Source of the DNA: Auanema rhodensis
Taxonomy: Eukaryota; Nematoda; Chromadorea; Rhabditida; Rhabditidae
Direction of reading: 5' to 3'
NCBI GenBank assembly: GCA_964057225.1
Contig: OZ059896.1
Coordinates: 3,472,001-3,536,000 of the forward strand
DNA: 64,000 bases
The first letter of the stretch is position 1. Every line of letters begins with the position of its first letter. The translations under genes were made by a program, and so were the position numbers. This document shows positions 12,271-25,600 of this stretch, in pieces. The notes under the pieces are model-generated. The model searched no databases and had not been told where the DNA came from. It saw nothing but the letters and a program-made list of their open reading frames with translations.

Positions 12271-13672
12271 CAGGGTGAAAATCGAGGATACAAGTGTGAA
12301 CTTATATCAGATGATATCTAGGTGCATTTTTAAGCTAGCGCAAATCTGATAACACAGATCGACGCAGCTTAAAAATCCGCATCGAATGCACTATATTACA
12401 TTGAGGAAAGCTTAATACAAAAATTAGTTATGATCGTTTGAAAAATGATGCATTAGTGTATGTTGAGTTTCCATGTACACTCAAAATTGCTTCCAAAAAC
12501 ATTTTGACAAAAATTTTTTCGAAAAATTTCAAAATAATTTAGCAAAAAGTAGATGTTTTTAGATTCCTTTTTTTAAGGCAAAAACGATGGACAATGTTAT
12601 TCAACGAAAAAATTAATTCTTCAGGGTGAAAATCGAGGATATAAGTGTGAACTTATATCAGTTAATATCTCGGTGCATTTTTAAGCTAGCGCAAATCTGA
12701 TAACACAGATCGACGCAGCTTAAAAAACCGCATCGAATGCACTATATTACATTGAGAAAAGCTTAATACAAAAATTAGTTATGATCGTTTGAAAAATGAT
12801 GCATTAGTGTATGTTGAGTTTCCATGTACACTCAACATTGCTTCCAAAAACATTTTGACAAAAATTTTTTCGAAAAATTTCAAAATAATTTAGCAAAAAG
12901 TAGATGTTTTTAGATTCCTTTTTTCAAGGCAAAAACGATGGACAATGTTATTCAACGAAAAAATTAATTCTTCAGGGTGAAAATTGAGGATATAAGTGTG
13001 AACTTATATCAGTTGATATCTCGGTGCATTTTTAAGCTAGCGCAAATCTGATAACACAGATCGACGCAGCTTAAAAATCCGCATCGAATGCATTATACTA
13101 CATGGAGAAACGCTCATCACAAAAATTAGTTATGATCGTTTGAAAAATGATGCATTAGTGTATGTTGAGTTTCCATGTACACTCAACATTGCTTCCAAAA
13201 ACATTTTGACAAAATTTTTTCGAAAAATTTCAAAATAATTTCGCAAAAAGTAGATGTTTTTAGATTCCTTTTTTTGAGGCAAAAACGATGGACAATGTTA
13301 TTCAACGAAAAAATTAATTCTTCAGGGTGAAAATCGAGGATATAAGTGTGAACTTATATCAGTTAATATCTCGGTGCATTTTTAAGCTAGCGCAAATCTG
13401 ATAACACAGATCGACGCAGCTTAAAAGTCCGCATCGAATGCACTATACTACATGGAGAAACGCTCATCACAAAAATTAGTTATGATCGTTTGAAAAATGA
13501 TGCATTAGTGTATGTTGAGTTTCCATGTACACTCAACATTGCTTCCAAAAACATTTTGACAAAATTTTTTCGAAAAATTTCAAAATAATTTCGCAAAAAG
13601 TAGATGTTTTTAGATTCCTTTTTTTGAGGCAAAAACAATGGACAATGTTATTCAACGAAAAAATTAATTCTT
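12271..13672. repeat. Tetrameric higher-order repeat, copy 2 (1,402 bp)
   Basis: Same four monomer types in the same order and with the same total length as 10,869-12,270, directly adjacent. Differences are few: TATATTACATTG here against TATATAACATTG in copy 1, and AAAAACAATGG near 13,633 against AAAAACGATGG. Near-identity suggests recent unequal crossing-over. Confidence 0.92.
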
Positions 13673-15425
13673 CAGGGTGAAAATCGAGGATATAAGTGTG
13701 AACTTATATCAGTTAATATCTCGGTGCATTTTTAAGCTAGCGCAAATCTGATAACACAGATCGACGCAGCTTAAAAGTCCGCATCGAATGCACTATACTA
13801 CATTAAGAAAAGCTTAATACAAAAATTAGTTACGATCGTTTGAAAAATGATGCATTAGTGTATGTTGAGTTTCCATGTACACTCAAAATTGCTTCCAAAA
13901 ACATTTTGACAAAATTTTTTCGAAAAATTTCAAAATAATTTCGCAAAAAGTAGATGTTTTTAGATTCCTTCTTTCAAGGCAAAAACGATGGACAATGTTA
14001 TTCAACGAAAAAATTAATTCTTCAGGGTGAAAATCGAGGATATAAGTGTGAACTTATATCAGTTGATATCTCGGTGCATTTTTAAGCTAGCGCAAATCTG
14101 ATAACATAGATCGACGCAGCTTAAAAGTCCGCATCGAATGCACTATACTACATGGAGAAACGCTCATCACAAAAATTAGTTATGATCGTTTGAAAAATGA
14201 TGCATTAGTGTATGTTGAGTTTCCATGTACACTCAAAATTGCTTCCAAAAACATTTTGACAAAAATTTTTTCGAAAAATTTCAAAATAATTTAGCAAAAA
14301 GTAGATGTTTTTAGATTCCTTTTTTCGAGGCAAAAACGATGGACAATGTTATTCAACGAAAAAATTAATTCTTCAGGGTGAAAATCGAGGATATAAGTGT
14401 GAACTTATATCAGTTGATATCTCGGTGCATTTTTAAGCTAGCGCAAATCTGATAACATAGATCGACGCAGCTTAAAAGTCCGCATCGAAAGCACTATACT
14501 ACATTAAGAAAAGCTTAATACAAAAATTAGTTATGATCGTTTGAAAAATGATGCATTAGTGTATGTTGAGTTTCCATGTACACTCAACATTGCTTCCAAA
14601 AACATTTTGACAAAAATTTTTTCGAAAAATTTCAAAATAATTTAGCAAGAAGTAGATGTTTTTAGATTCCTTTTTCAAAGGCAAAAACGATGGACAATGT
14701 TATTCAACGAAAAAATTAATTCTTCAGGGTGAAAATCGAGGATACAAGTGTGAACTTATATCAGATGATATCTAGGTGCATTTTTAAGCTAGCGCAAATC
14801 TGATAACACAGATCGACGCAGCTTAAAAATCCGCATCGAATGCACTATATTACATTGAGGAAAGCTTAATACAAAAATTAGTTATGATCGTTTGAAAAAT
14901 GATGCATTAGTGTATGTTGAGTTTCCATGTACACTCAAAATTGCTTCCAAAAACATTTTGACAAAAATTTTTTCGAAAAATTTCAAAATAATTTAGCAAA
15001 AAGTAGATGTTTTTAGATTCCTTTTTTCAAGGCAAAAACGATGGACAATGTTATTCAACGAAAAAATTAATTCTTCAGGGTGAAAATCGAGGATATAAGT
15101 GTGAACTTATATCAGTTGATATCTCGGTGCATTTTTAAGCTAGCGCAAATCTGATAACACAGATCGACGCAGCTTAAAAATCCGCATCGAATGCATTATA
15201 CTACATGGAGAAACGCTCATCACAAAAATTAGTTATGATCGTTTGAAAAATGATGCATTAGTGTATGTTGAGTTTCCATGTACACTCAACATTGCTTCCA
15301 AAAACATTTTGACAAAATTTTTTCGAAAAATTTCAAAATAATTTCGCAAAAAGTAGATGTTTTTAGATTCCTTTTTTTGAGGCAAAAACGATGGACAATG
15401 TTATTCAACGAAAAAATTAATTCTT
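13323..15425. repeat. Hexameric higher-order repeat, copy 1 (2,103 bp)
   Basis: The six units include an AAGTCCGC/TACATGGAG unit, an AAGTCCGC/TACATTAAG unit with TTACGATCG, two ACATAGATCG units (the second with the rare CATCGAAAGCAC), and a GATACAAG/GATATCTAGG unit. The order restarts at 15,426. Its first unit is also the fourth monomer of the preceding tetramer copy, so the two periodicities overlap, as when HORs arise successively from one another. Confidence 0.85.
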
Positions 15426-17178
15426 CAGGGTGAAAATCGAGGATATAAGTGTGAACTTATATCAGTTAATATCTCGGTGCATTTTTAAGCTAGCGCAAAT
15501 CTGATAACACAGATCGACGCAGCTTAAAAGTCCGCATCGAATGCACTATACTACATGGAGAAACGCTCATCACAAAAATTAGTTATGATCGTTTGAAAAA
15601 TGATGCATTAGTGTATGTTGAGTTTCCATGTACACTCAACATTGCTTCCAAAAACATTTTGACAAAATTTTTTCGAAAAATTTCAAAATAATTTCGCAAA
15701 AAGTAGATGTTTTTAGATTCCTTTTTTTGAGGCAAAAACGATGGACAATGTTATTCAACGAAAAAATTAATTCTTCAGGGTGAAAATCGAGGATATAAGT
15801 GTGAACTTATATCAGTTAATATCTCGGTGCATTTTTAAGCTAGCGCAAATCTGATAACACAGATCGACGCAGCTTAAAAGTCCGCATCGAATGCACTATA
15901 CTACATTAAGAAAAGCTTAATACAAAAATTAGTTACGATCGTTTGAAAAATGATGCATTAGTGTATGTTGAGTTTCCATGTACACTCAAAATTGCTTCCA
16001 AAAACATTTTGACAAAATTTTTTCGAAAAATTTCAAAATAATTTCGCAAAAAGTAGATGTTTTTAGATTCCTTCTTTCAAGGCAAAAACGATGGACAATG
16101 TTATTCAACGAAAAAATTAATTCTTCAGGGTGAAAATCGAGGATATAAGTGTGAACTTATATCAGATGATATCTCGGTGCATTTTTAAGCTAGCGCAAAT
16201 CTGATAACACAGATCGACGCAGCTTAAAAATCCGCATCGAATGCACTATATTACATGGAGAAACGCTCATCACAAAAATTAGTTATGATCGTTTGAAAAA
16301 TGATGCATTAGTGTATGTTGAGTTTCCATGTACACTCAAAATTGCTTCCAAAAACATTTTGACAAAAATTTTTTCGAAAAATTTCAAAATAATTTAGCAA
16401 AAAGTAGATGTTTTTAGATTCCTTTTTTCGAGGCAAAAACGATGGACAATGTTATTCAACGAAAAAATTAATTCTTCAGGGTGAAAATCGAGGATATAAG
16501 TGTGAACTTATATCAGTTGATATCTTGGTGCATTTTTAAGCTAGCGCAAATCTGATAACATAGATCGACGCAGCTTAAAAGTCCGCATCGAAAGCACTAT
16601 ACTACATTAAGAAAAGCTTAATACAAAAATTAGTTATGATCGTTTGAAAAATGATGCATTAGTGTATGTTGAGTTTCCATGTACACTCAACATTGCTTCC
16701 AAAAACATTTTGACAAAAATTTTTTCGAAAAATTTCAAAATAATTTAGCAAAAAGTAGATGTTTTTAGATTCCTTTTTTAAAGGCAAAAACGATGGACAA
16801 TGTTATTCAACGAAAAAATTAATTCTTCAGGGTGAAAATCGAGGATACAAGTGTGAACTTATATCAGATGATATCTAGGTGCATTTTTAAGCTAGCGCAA
16901 ATCTGATAACACAGATCGACGCAGCTTAAAAATCCGCATCGAATGCACTATATTACATTGAGGAAAGCTTAATACAGAAATTAGTTATGATCGTTTGAAA
17001 AATGATGCATTAGTGTATGTTGAGTTTCCATGTACACTCAAAATTGCTTCCAAAAACATTTTGACAAAAATTTTTTCGAAAAATTTCAAAATAATTTAGC
17101 AAAAAGTAGATGTTTTTAGATTCCTTTTTTTAAGGCAAAAACGATGGACAATGTTATTCAACGAAAAAATTAATTCTT
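15426..17178. repeat. Hexameric higher-order repeat, copy 2 (five of six monomers)
   Basis: This repeats the first five monomer types of 13,323-15,425 at a 2,103-bp offset, including the CATCGAAAGCAC unit and the GATACAAG unit at 16,828. The third unit is changed (GATATCTCGG after CAGAT, ACACAG, AAATCC in place of ACATAG and AAGTCC). The expected sixth monomer is replaced at 17,179 by a TTACATTGAGG-type unit, so the order breaks there. Confidence 0.8.
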
Positions 17179-20100
17179 CAGGGTGAAAATCGAGGATATA
17201 AGTGTGAACTTATATCAGTTGATATCTCGGTGCATTTTTAAGCTAGCGCAAATCTGATAACACAGATCGACGCAGCTTAAAAATCCGCATCGAATGCACT
17301 ATATTACATTGAGGAAAGCTTAATACAAAAATTAGTTATGATTGTTTGAAAAATGATGCATTAGTGTATGTTGAGTTTCCATGTACACTCAAAATTGCTT
17401 CCAAAAACATTTTGACAAAAATTTTTTCGAAAAATTTCAAAATAATTTAGCAAAAAGTAGATGTTTTTAGATTCCTTCTTTCAAGGCAAAAACGATGGAC
17501 AATGTTATTCAACGAAAAAATTAATTCTTCAGGGTGAAAATCGAGGATATAAGTGTGAACTTATATCAGTTGATATCTCGGTGCATTTTTAAGCTAGCGC
17601 AAATCTGATAACACAGATCGACGCAGATTAAAAATCCGCATCGAATGCATTATACTACATGGAGAAACGCTCATCACAAAAATTAGTTATGATCGTTTGA
17701 AAAATGATGCATTAGTGTATGTTGAGTTTCCATGTACACTCAAAATTGCTTCCAAAAACATTTTGACAAAATTTTTTCGAAAAATTTCAAAATAATTTCG
17801 CAAAAAGTAGATGTTTTTAGATTCCTTTTTTTGAGGCAAAAACGATGGACAATGTTATTCAACGAAAAAATTAATTCTTCAGGGTGAAAATCGAGGATAT
17901 AAGTGTGAACTTATATCAGTTGATATCTCGGTGCATTTTCAAGCTAGCGCAAATCTGATAGTACAGATCGACGCAGCTTAAAAATCCGCATCGAATGCAC
18001 TATACTACATTGAGGAACGCTTAATACAAAATTTAGTTATGATCGTTTGAAAAATGATGCATTAGTGTATGTTGAGTTTCCATGTACACTCAACATTGCT
18101 TCCAAAAACATTTTGACAAAAATTTTTTCGAAAAATTTCAAAATAATTTAGCGAAAAGTAGATGTTTTTAGATTCCTTTTTTCAAGGCAAAAACGAAGGA
18201 CAATGTAATTCAACGAAAAAATTAATTCTTCAGGGTGAAAATCGAGGATATAAGTGTGAACTTATATCAGTTCATATCTCGGTGCATTTTCAAGCTAGCG
18301 CAAATCTGATAGTACAGATCGACGCAGCTTACAAATCCGCATCGAATGCACTATACTACATTGAGAAACGCTTAATACAAAAATTAGTTATGATCGTTTG
18401 AAAAATGATGCATTAGTGTATGTTGAGTTTCCATGTACACTCAAAATTGCTTCCAAAAACATTTTGACAAAAATTTTTTCGAAAAATTTCAAAATAATTT
18501 AGCGAAAAGTATATGTTTTCAGATTCCTTTTTTTGAGGCAAAAACGATGGACAATGTTATTCAACGAAAAAATTAATTCTTCAGGGTGAAAATCGAGGAT
18601 ATAAGTGTGAACTTATATCAGTTCATATCTCGGTGCATTTTCAAGCTAGCGCAAATCTGATAGTACAGATCGACGCAGCTTAAAAATCCGCATCGAATGC
18701 ACTATACTACATTGAGAAACGCTTAATACCAAAATTAGTTATGATCGTTTGAAAAATGATGCATTATTGTATGTTGAGTTTCCATGTACACTCAAAATTG
18801 CTTCCAAAAACATTTTGACAAAAATTTTTTCGAAAAATTTCAAAATAATTTAGCGAAAAGTAGATGTTTTTAGATTCCTTTTTTCAAGGCAAAAACGAAG
18901 GACAATGTAATTCAACGAAAAAATTAATTCTTCAGGGTGAAAATCGAGGATATAAGTGTGAACTTATATCAGTTCATATCTCGGTGCATTTTCAAGCTAG
19001 CGCAAATCTGATAGTACAGATCGACGCAGCTTAAAAATCCGCATCGAATGCACTATACTACATTGAGAAACGCTTAATACAAAAATTAGTTATGATCGTT
19101 TGAAAAATGATGCATTAGTGTATGTTGAGTTTCCATGTACACTCAAAATTGCTTCCAAAAACATTTTGACAAAAATTTTTTCGAAAAATTTCAAAATAAT
19201 TTAGCGAAAAGTATATGTTTTCAGATTCCTTTTTTTGAGGCAAAAACGATGGACAATGTTATTGAACGAAAAAATTAATTCTTCAGGGTGAAAATCGAGG
19301 ATATAAGTGTGAACTTATATCAGTTGATATCTCGGTGCCTTTTTAAGCTAGCGGAAATCTGATAACACAGATCGACGCAGCTTAAAAATCCGCATCGAAT
19401 GCACTATACTACATTAAGAAAAGCTTAATACAAAAATTAGTTATGATCGTTTGGAAAATGATGCATTAGTGTATGTTGAGTTTCCATGTACACTCAAAAT
19501 TGCTTCCAAAAACATTTTGACAAAAATTTTTTCGAAAAATTTCAAAATAATTTAGCAAAAAGTAGATGTTTTTAGATTCCTTTTTTCAAGGCAAAAACGA
19601 TGGACAATGTTATTCAACGAAAAAATTAATTCTTCAGGGTGAAAATCGAGGATATAAGTGTGAACTTATATCAGTTGATATCTCGGTGCATTTTCAAGCT
19701 AGCGGAAATCTGATAACACAGATCGACGCAGCTTAAAATTCCGCATCGATTGCATTATACTACAATGAGAAAAGCTTAATAAAAAAATTAGTTATGATCG
19801 TTTGAAAAATGATGCATTAGTGTATGTTGAGTTTCCATGTACACTCAAAATTGCTTCCAAAAACATTTTGACAAAAATTTTTTCGAAAAATTTCAAAATA
19901 ATTTAGCAAAAAGTAGATGTTTTTAGATTCCTTTTTTTAAAGCAAAAACGATGGACAATGTTATTCAACGAAAAAATTAATTCTTCAGGGTGAAAATCGA
20001 GGATATAAGTGTGAACTTATATCAGTTGATATCTCGGTGCATTTTCAAGCTAGCGCAAATCTGATAGTACAGATCGACGCAGCTTAAAAATCCGCATCGA

Positions 20101-20686
20101 ATGCACTATACTACATTGAGAAACGCTTAATACAAAATTTAGTTATGATCGTTTGAAAAATGATGCATTAGTGTATGTTGAGTTTCCATGTACACTCAAC
20201 ATTGCTTCCAAAAACATTTTGACAAAAATTTTTTCGAAAAATTTCAAAATAATTTAGCGAAAAGTAGATGTTTTTAGATTCCTTTTTTCAAGGCAAAAAC
20301 GAAGGACAATGTAATTCAACGAAAAAATTAATTCTTCAGGGTGAAAATCGAGGATATAAGTGTGAACTTATATCATTTCATATCTCGGTGCATTTTCAAG
20401 CTAGCGCAAATCTGATAGTACAGATCGACGCAGCTTAAAAATCCGCATCGAATGCACTATACTACATTGAGAAACGCTTAATAAAAAATTAGTTATGATC
20501 GTTTGAAAAATGATGCATTAGTGTATGTTGAGTTTCCATGTACACTCAACATTGCTTCCAAAAACATTTTGACAAAAATTTTTTCGAAAAATTTCAAAAT
20601 AATTTAGCGAAAAGTAGATGTTTTTAGATTCCTTTTTTCAAGGCAAAAACGAAGGACAATGTAATTCAACGAAAAAATTAATTCTT

Positions 20687-21739
20687 CAGGGTGAAAATCG
20701 AGGATATAAGTGTGAACTTATATCAGTTCATATCTCGGTGCATTTTCAAGCTAGCGCAAATCTGATAGTACAGATCGACGCAGCTTAAAAATCCGCATCG
20801 AATGCACTATACTACATTGAGAAACGCTTAATAAAAAAATTAGTTATGATCGTTTGAAAAATGATGCATTAGTGTATGTTGAGTTTCCATGTACACTCAA
20901 AATTGCTTCCAAAAACATTTTGACAAAAATTTTTTCGAAAAATTTCAAAATAATTTAGCAAAAAGTAGATGTTTTTAGATTCCTTTTTTCAAAGCAAAAA
21001 CGATGGACAATGTTATTCAACGAAAAAATTAATTCTTCAGGGTGAAAATCGAGGATATAAGTGTGAACTTATATCAGTTGATATCTCGGTGCATTTTCAA
21101 GCTAGCGCAAATCTGATAGTACAGATCGACGCAGCTTAAAAATCCGCATCGAATGCACTATACTACAATGAGAAAAGCTTAATAAAAAAATTAGTTATGA
21201 TCGTTTGAAAAATGATGCATTAGTGTATGTTGAGTTTCCATGTACACTCAAAATTGCTTCCAAAAACATTTTGACAAAAATTTTTTCGAAAAATTTCAAA
21301 ATAATTTAGCAAAAAGTAGATGTTTTTAGATTCCTTTTTTCAAAGCAAAAACGATGGACAATGTTATTCAACGAAAAAATTAATTCTTCAGGGTGAAAAT
21401 CGAGGATATAAGTGTGAACTTATATCAGTTGATATCTCGGTGCATTTTCAAGCTAGCGCAAATCTGATAGTACAGATCGACGCAGCTTAAAAATCCGCAT
21501 CGAATGCACTATACTACATTGAGAAACGCTTAATACAAAATTTAGTTATGATCGTTTGAAAAATGATGCATTAGTGTATGTTGAGTTTCCATGTACACTC
21601 AACATTGCTTCCAAAAACATTTTGACAAAAATTTTTTCGAAAAATTTCAAAATAATTTAGCGAAAAGTAGATGTTTTTAGATTCCTTTTTTCAAGGCAAA
21701 AACGAAGGACAATGTAATTCAACGAAAAAATTAATTCTT
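20687..21739. repeat. Trimeric higher-order repeat of subfamily beta, copy 1 (1,053 bp)
   Basis: Three 351-bp units make this copy. The unit at 20,687 has TTCATATCTCGG, AATAAAAAAATTAG and TTCAAAGC. The unit at 21,038 has TTGATATC, TACAATGAGAAAAGC and TTCAAAGC. The unit at 21,389 has TTGATATC, TACAAAATTTAG, GCGAAAAG and GAAGGACAATGTAATTC. The order then repeats exactly from 21,740. Confidence 0.9.
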
Positions 21740-22792
21740 CAGGGTGAAAATCGAGGATATAAGTGTGAACTTATATCAGTTCATATCTCGGTGCATTTTC
21801 AAGCTAGCGCAAATCTGATAGTACAGATCGACGCAGCTTAAAAATCCGCATCGAATGCACTATACTACATTGAGAAACGCTTAATAAAAAAATTAGTTAT
21901 GATCGTTTGAAAAATGATGCATTAGTGTATGTTGAGTTTCCATGTACACTCAAAATTGCTTCCAAAAACATTTTGACAAAAATTTTTTCGAAAAATTTCA
22001 AAATAATTTAGCAAAAAGTAGATGTTTTTAGATTCCTTTTTTCAAAGCAAAAACGATGGACAATGTTATTCAACGAAAAAATTAATTCTTCAGGGTGAAA
22101 ATCGAGGATATAAGTGTGAACTTATATCAGTTGATATCTCGGTGCATTTTCAAGCTAGCGCAAATCTGATAGTACAGATCGACGCAGCTTAAAAATCCGC
22201 ATCGAATGCACTATACTACAATGAGAAAAGCTTAATAAAAAAATTAGTTATGATCGTTTGAAAAATGATGCATTAGTGTATGTTGAGTTTCCATGTACAC
22301 TCAAAATTGCTTCCAAAAACATTTTGACAAAAATTTTTTCGAAAAATTTCAAAATAATTTAGCAAAAAGTAGATGTTTTTAGATTCCTTTTTTCAAAGCA
22401 AAAACGATGGACAATGTTATTCAACGAAAAAATTAATTCTTCAGGGTGAAAATCGAGGATATAAGTGTGAACTTATATCAGTTGATATCTCGGTGCATTT
22501 TCAAGCTAGCGCAAATCTGATAGTACAGATCGACGCAGCTTAAAAATCCGCATCGAATGCACTATACTACATTGAGAAACGCTTAATACAAAATTTAGTT
22601 ATGATCGTTTGAAAAATGATGCATTAGTGTATGTTGAGTTTCCATGTACACTCAACATTGCTTCCAAAAACATTTTGACAAAAATTTTTTCGAAAAATTT
22701 CAAAATAATTTAGCGAAAAGTAGATGTTTTTAGATTCCTTTTTTCAAGGCAAAAACGAAGGACAATGTAATTCAACGAAAAAATTAATTCTT
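21740..22792. repeat. Trimeric higher-order repeat of subfamily beta, copy 2 (1,053 bp)
   Basis: Units at 21,740, 22,091 and 22,442 carry the same marker sets as the preceding trimer. I see almost no difference between the copies by eye. From 22,793 the pattern continues imperfectly, with a unit that joins a TTCATATC left half to the TACAAAATTTAG and TTCAAAGC markers, so the strict trimer ends here. Confidence 0.9.
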
Positions 22793-24547
22793 CAGGGTGA
22801 AAATCGAGGATATAAGTGTGAACTTATATCAGTTCATATCTCGGTGCATTTTCAAGCTAGCGCAAATCTGATAGTACAGATCGACGCAGCTTAAAAATCC
22901 GCATCGAATGCACTATACTACATTGAGAAACGCTTAATACAAAATTTAGTTATGATCGTTTGAAAAATGATGCATTAGTGTATGTTGAGTTTCCATGTAC
23001 ACTCAAAATTGCTTCCAAAAACATTTTGACAAAAATTTTTTCGAAAAATTTCAAAATAATTTAGCAAAAAGTAGATGTTTTTAGATTCCTTTTTTCAAAG
23101 CAAAAACGATGGACAATGTTATTCAACGAAAAAATTAATTCTTCAGGGTGAAAATCGAGGATATAAGTGTGAACTTATATCAGTTGATATCTCGGTGCAT
23201 TTTCAAGCTAGCGCAAATCTGATAGTACAGATCGACGCAGCTTAAAAATCCGCATCGAATGCACTATACTACATTGAGAAACGCTTAATACAAAATTTAG
23301 TTATGATCGTTTGAAAAATGATGCATTAGTGTATGTTGAGTTTCCATGTACACTCAACATTGCTTCCAAAAACATTTTGACAAAAATTTTTTCGAAAAAT
23401 TTCAAAATAATTTAGCGAAAAGTAGATGTTTTTAGATTCCTTTTTTCAAGGCAAAAACGAAGGACAATGTAATTCAACGAAAAAATTAATTCTTCAGGGT
23501 GAAAATCGAGGATATAAGTGTGAACTTATATCAGTTCATATCTCGGTGCATTTTCAAGCTAGCGCAAATCTGATAGTACAGATCGACGCAGCTTAAAAAT
23601 CCGCATCGAATGCACTATACTACATTGAGAAACGCTTAATAAAAAAAATTAGTTATGATCGTTTGAAAAATGATGCATTAGTGTATGTTGAGTTTCCATG
23701 TACACTCAACATTGCTTCCAAAAACATTTTGACAAAAATTTTTTCGAAAAATTTCAAAATAATTTAGCGAAAAGTAGATGTTTTTAGATTCCTTTTTTCA
23801 AGGCAAAAACGAAGGACAATGTAATTCAACGAAAAAATTAATTCTTCAGGGTGAAAATCGAGGATATAAGTGTGAACTTATATCAGTTCATATCTCGGTG
23901 CATTTTCAAGCTAGCGCAAATCTGATAGTACAGATCGACGCAGCTTAAAAATCCGCATCGAATGCACTATACTACATTGAGAAACGCTTAATAAAAAAAT
24001 TAGTTATGATCGTTTGAAAAATGATGCATTAGTGTATGTTGAGTTTCCATGTACACTCAAAATTGCTTCCAAAAACATTTTGACAAAAATTTTTTCGAAA
24101 AATTTCAAAATAATTTAGCAAAAAGTAGATGTTTTTAGATTCCTTTTTTCAAAGCAAAAACGATGGACAATGTTATTCAACGAAAAAATTAATTCTTCAG
24201 GGTGAAAATCGAGGATATAAGTGTGAACTTATATCAGTTGATATCTCGGTGCATTTTCAAGCTAGCGCAAATCTGATAGTACAGATCGACGCAGCTTAAA
24301 AATCCGCATCGAATGCACTATACTACATTGAGAAACGCTTAATACAAAAATTAGTTATGATCGTTTGAAAAATGATGCATTAGTGTATGTTGAGTTTCCA
24401 TGTACACTCAACATTGCTTCCAAAAACATTTTGACAAAAATTTTTTCGAAAATTTCAAAATAATTTAGCGAAAAGTAGATGTTTTTAGATTCCTTTTTTC
24501 GAGGCAAAAACGATGGACAATGTTATTCAACGAAAAAATTAATTCTT

Positions 24548-24898
24548 CAGGGTGAACATCGAAAATATAAGTGTGAACTTGTATCAGTTGATATCTCGGT
24601 TCATTTTCAAGCTAGCGCAAATCTGATAACACAGATCGACGCAGCTTAAAAATCCGCATTGAATGCACTATACTACATTGAGAAACGCTTAATACAAAAA
24701 TTAGTTATGATCGTTTGGAAAATGATGCATTAGTGTATGTTGAGTTTCCATGTACACTCAAAATTGCTTCCAAAAACATTTTGACAAAAATTTTTTCGAA
24801 AAATTTCAAAATAATTTAGCAAAAAGTAGATGTTTTTAGATTCCTTTTTTCAAAGCAAAAACGATGGACAATGTTATTCAACGAAAAAATTAATTCTT
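24548..24898. repeat. Diverged sat350 monomer close to the array edge
   Basis: This unit has several changes not shared with its neighbours: GTGAACATCGAAAATATAAG at its start, CTTGTATCAG in the right arm of the first hairpin, CGGTTCATTTTC, and CGCATTGAATGC. It lies about 1 kb from the junction with the other satellite. The preceding unit also shows a shortened A-run (TTCGAAAATTTC near 24,450). Raised divergence near an array edge is a common satellite pattern. Confidence 0.75.
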
Positions 24899-25600
24899 CA
24901 GGGTGAAAATCGAGGATATAAGTGTGAACTTATATCAGTTGATATCTCGGTGCATTTTCAAGCTAGCGGAAATCTGATAACACAGATCGACGCAGCTTAA
25001 AATTCCGCATCGATTGCATTATACTACAATGAGAAAAGCTTAATAAAAAAATTAGTTATGATCGTTTGAAAAATGATGCATTAGTGTATGTTGAGTTTCC
25101 ATGTACACTCAAAATTGCTTCCAAAAACATTTTGACAAAAATTTTTTCGAAAAATTTCAAAATAATTTAGCAAAAAGTAGATGTTTTTAGATTCCTTTTT
25201 TCAAGGCAAAAACGATGGACAATGTTATTCAACGAAAAAATTAATTCTTCAGGGTGAAAATCGAGGATATAAGTGTGAACTTATATCAGTTGATATCTCG
25301 GTGCATTTTCAAGCTAGCGGAAATCTGATAACACAGATCGACGCAGCTTAAAATTCCGCATCGATTGCATTATACTACAATGAGAAAAGCTTAATAAAAA
25401 AATTAGTTATGATCGTTTGAAAAATGATGCATTAGTGTATGTTGAGTTTCCATGTACACTCAAAATTGCTTCCAAAAACATTTTGACAAAATTTTTTTCG
25501 AAAAATTTCAAAATAATTTAGCAAAAAGTAGATGTTTTTAGATTCCTTTTTTCAAAGCAAAAACGATGGACAATGTTATTCAACGAAAAAATTAATTCTT

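Larger units (their letters stand above)
1..17879. repeat. sat350 subfamily alpha
   Basis: Units here read TTTTTAAGCTAGCG then CTGATAACACAG (or CTGATAACATAG), end GATGGACAATGTTATTC, and carry AGCAAAAAG or CGCAAAAAG. Several monomer types mix: one with GATATCTAGG and TTACATTGAGG, one with TACATGGAGAAACGCTCATC, one with AAGTCCGC and TACATTAAG, one with AAAACCGC and TTACATTGAG. Types recur in ordered groups, giving the higher-order repeats listed separately. Some monomers look like mosaics: the unit at 8,767 has the AAGTCCGC/TACATTAAG left half but the four-A, TTTCGC right half typical of the TACATGGAG type, as expected from gene conversion or unequal exchange inside units. Confidence 0.9.

Noticed and set aside
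18162-18401. Plus-strand open frames in sat350 (also 25,532-25,732, which crosses the satellite junction)
   Set aside because: They open because of one or two substitutions in a repeat whose other copies are closed. The second runs out of one satellite into another, which no real conserved gene would do.
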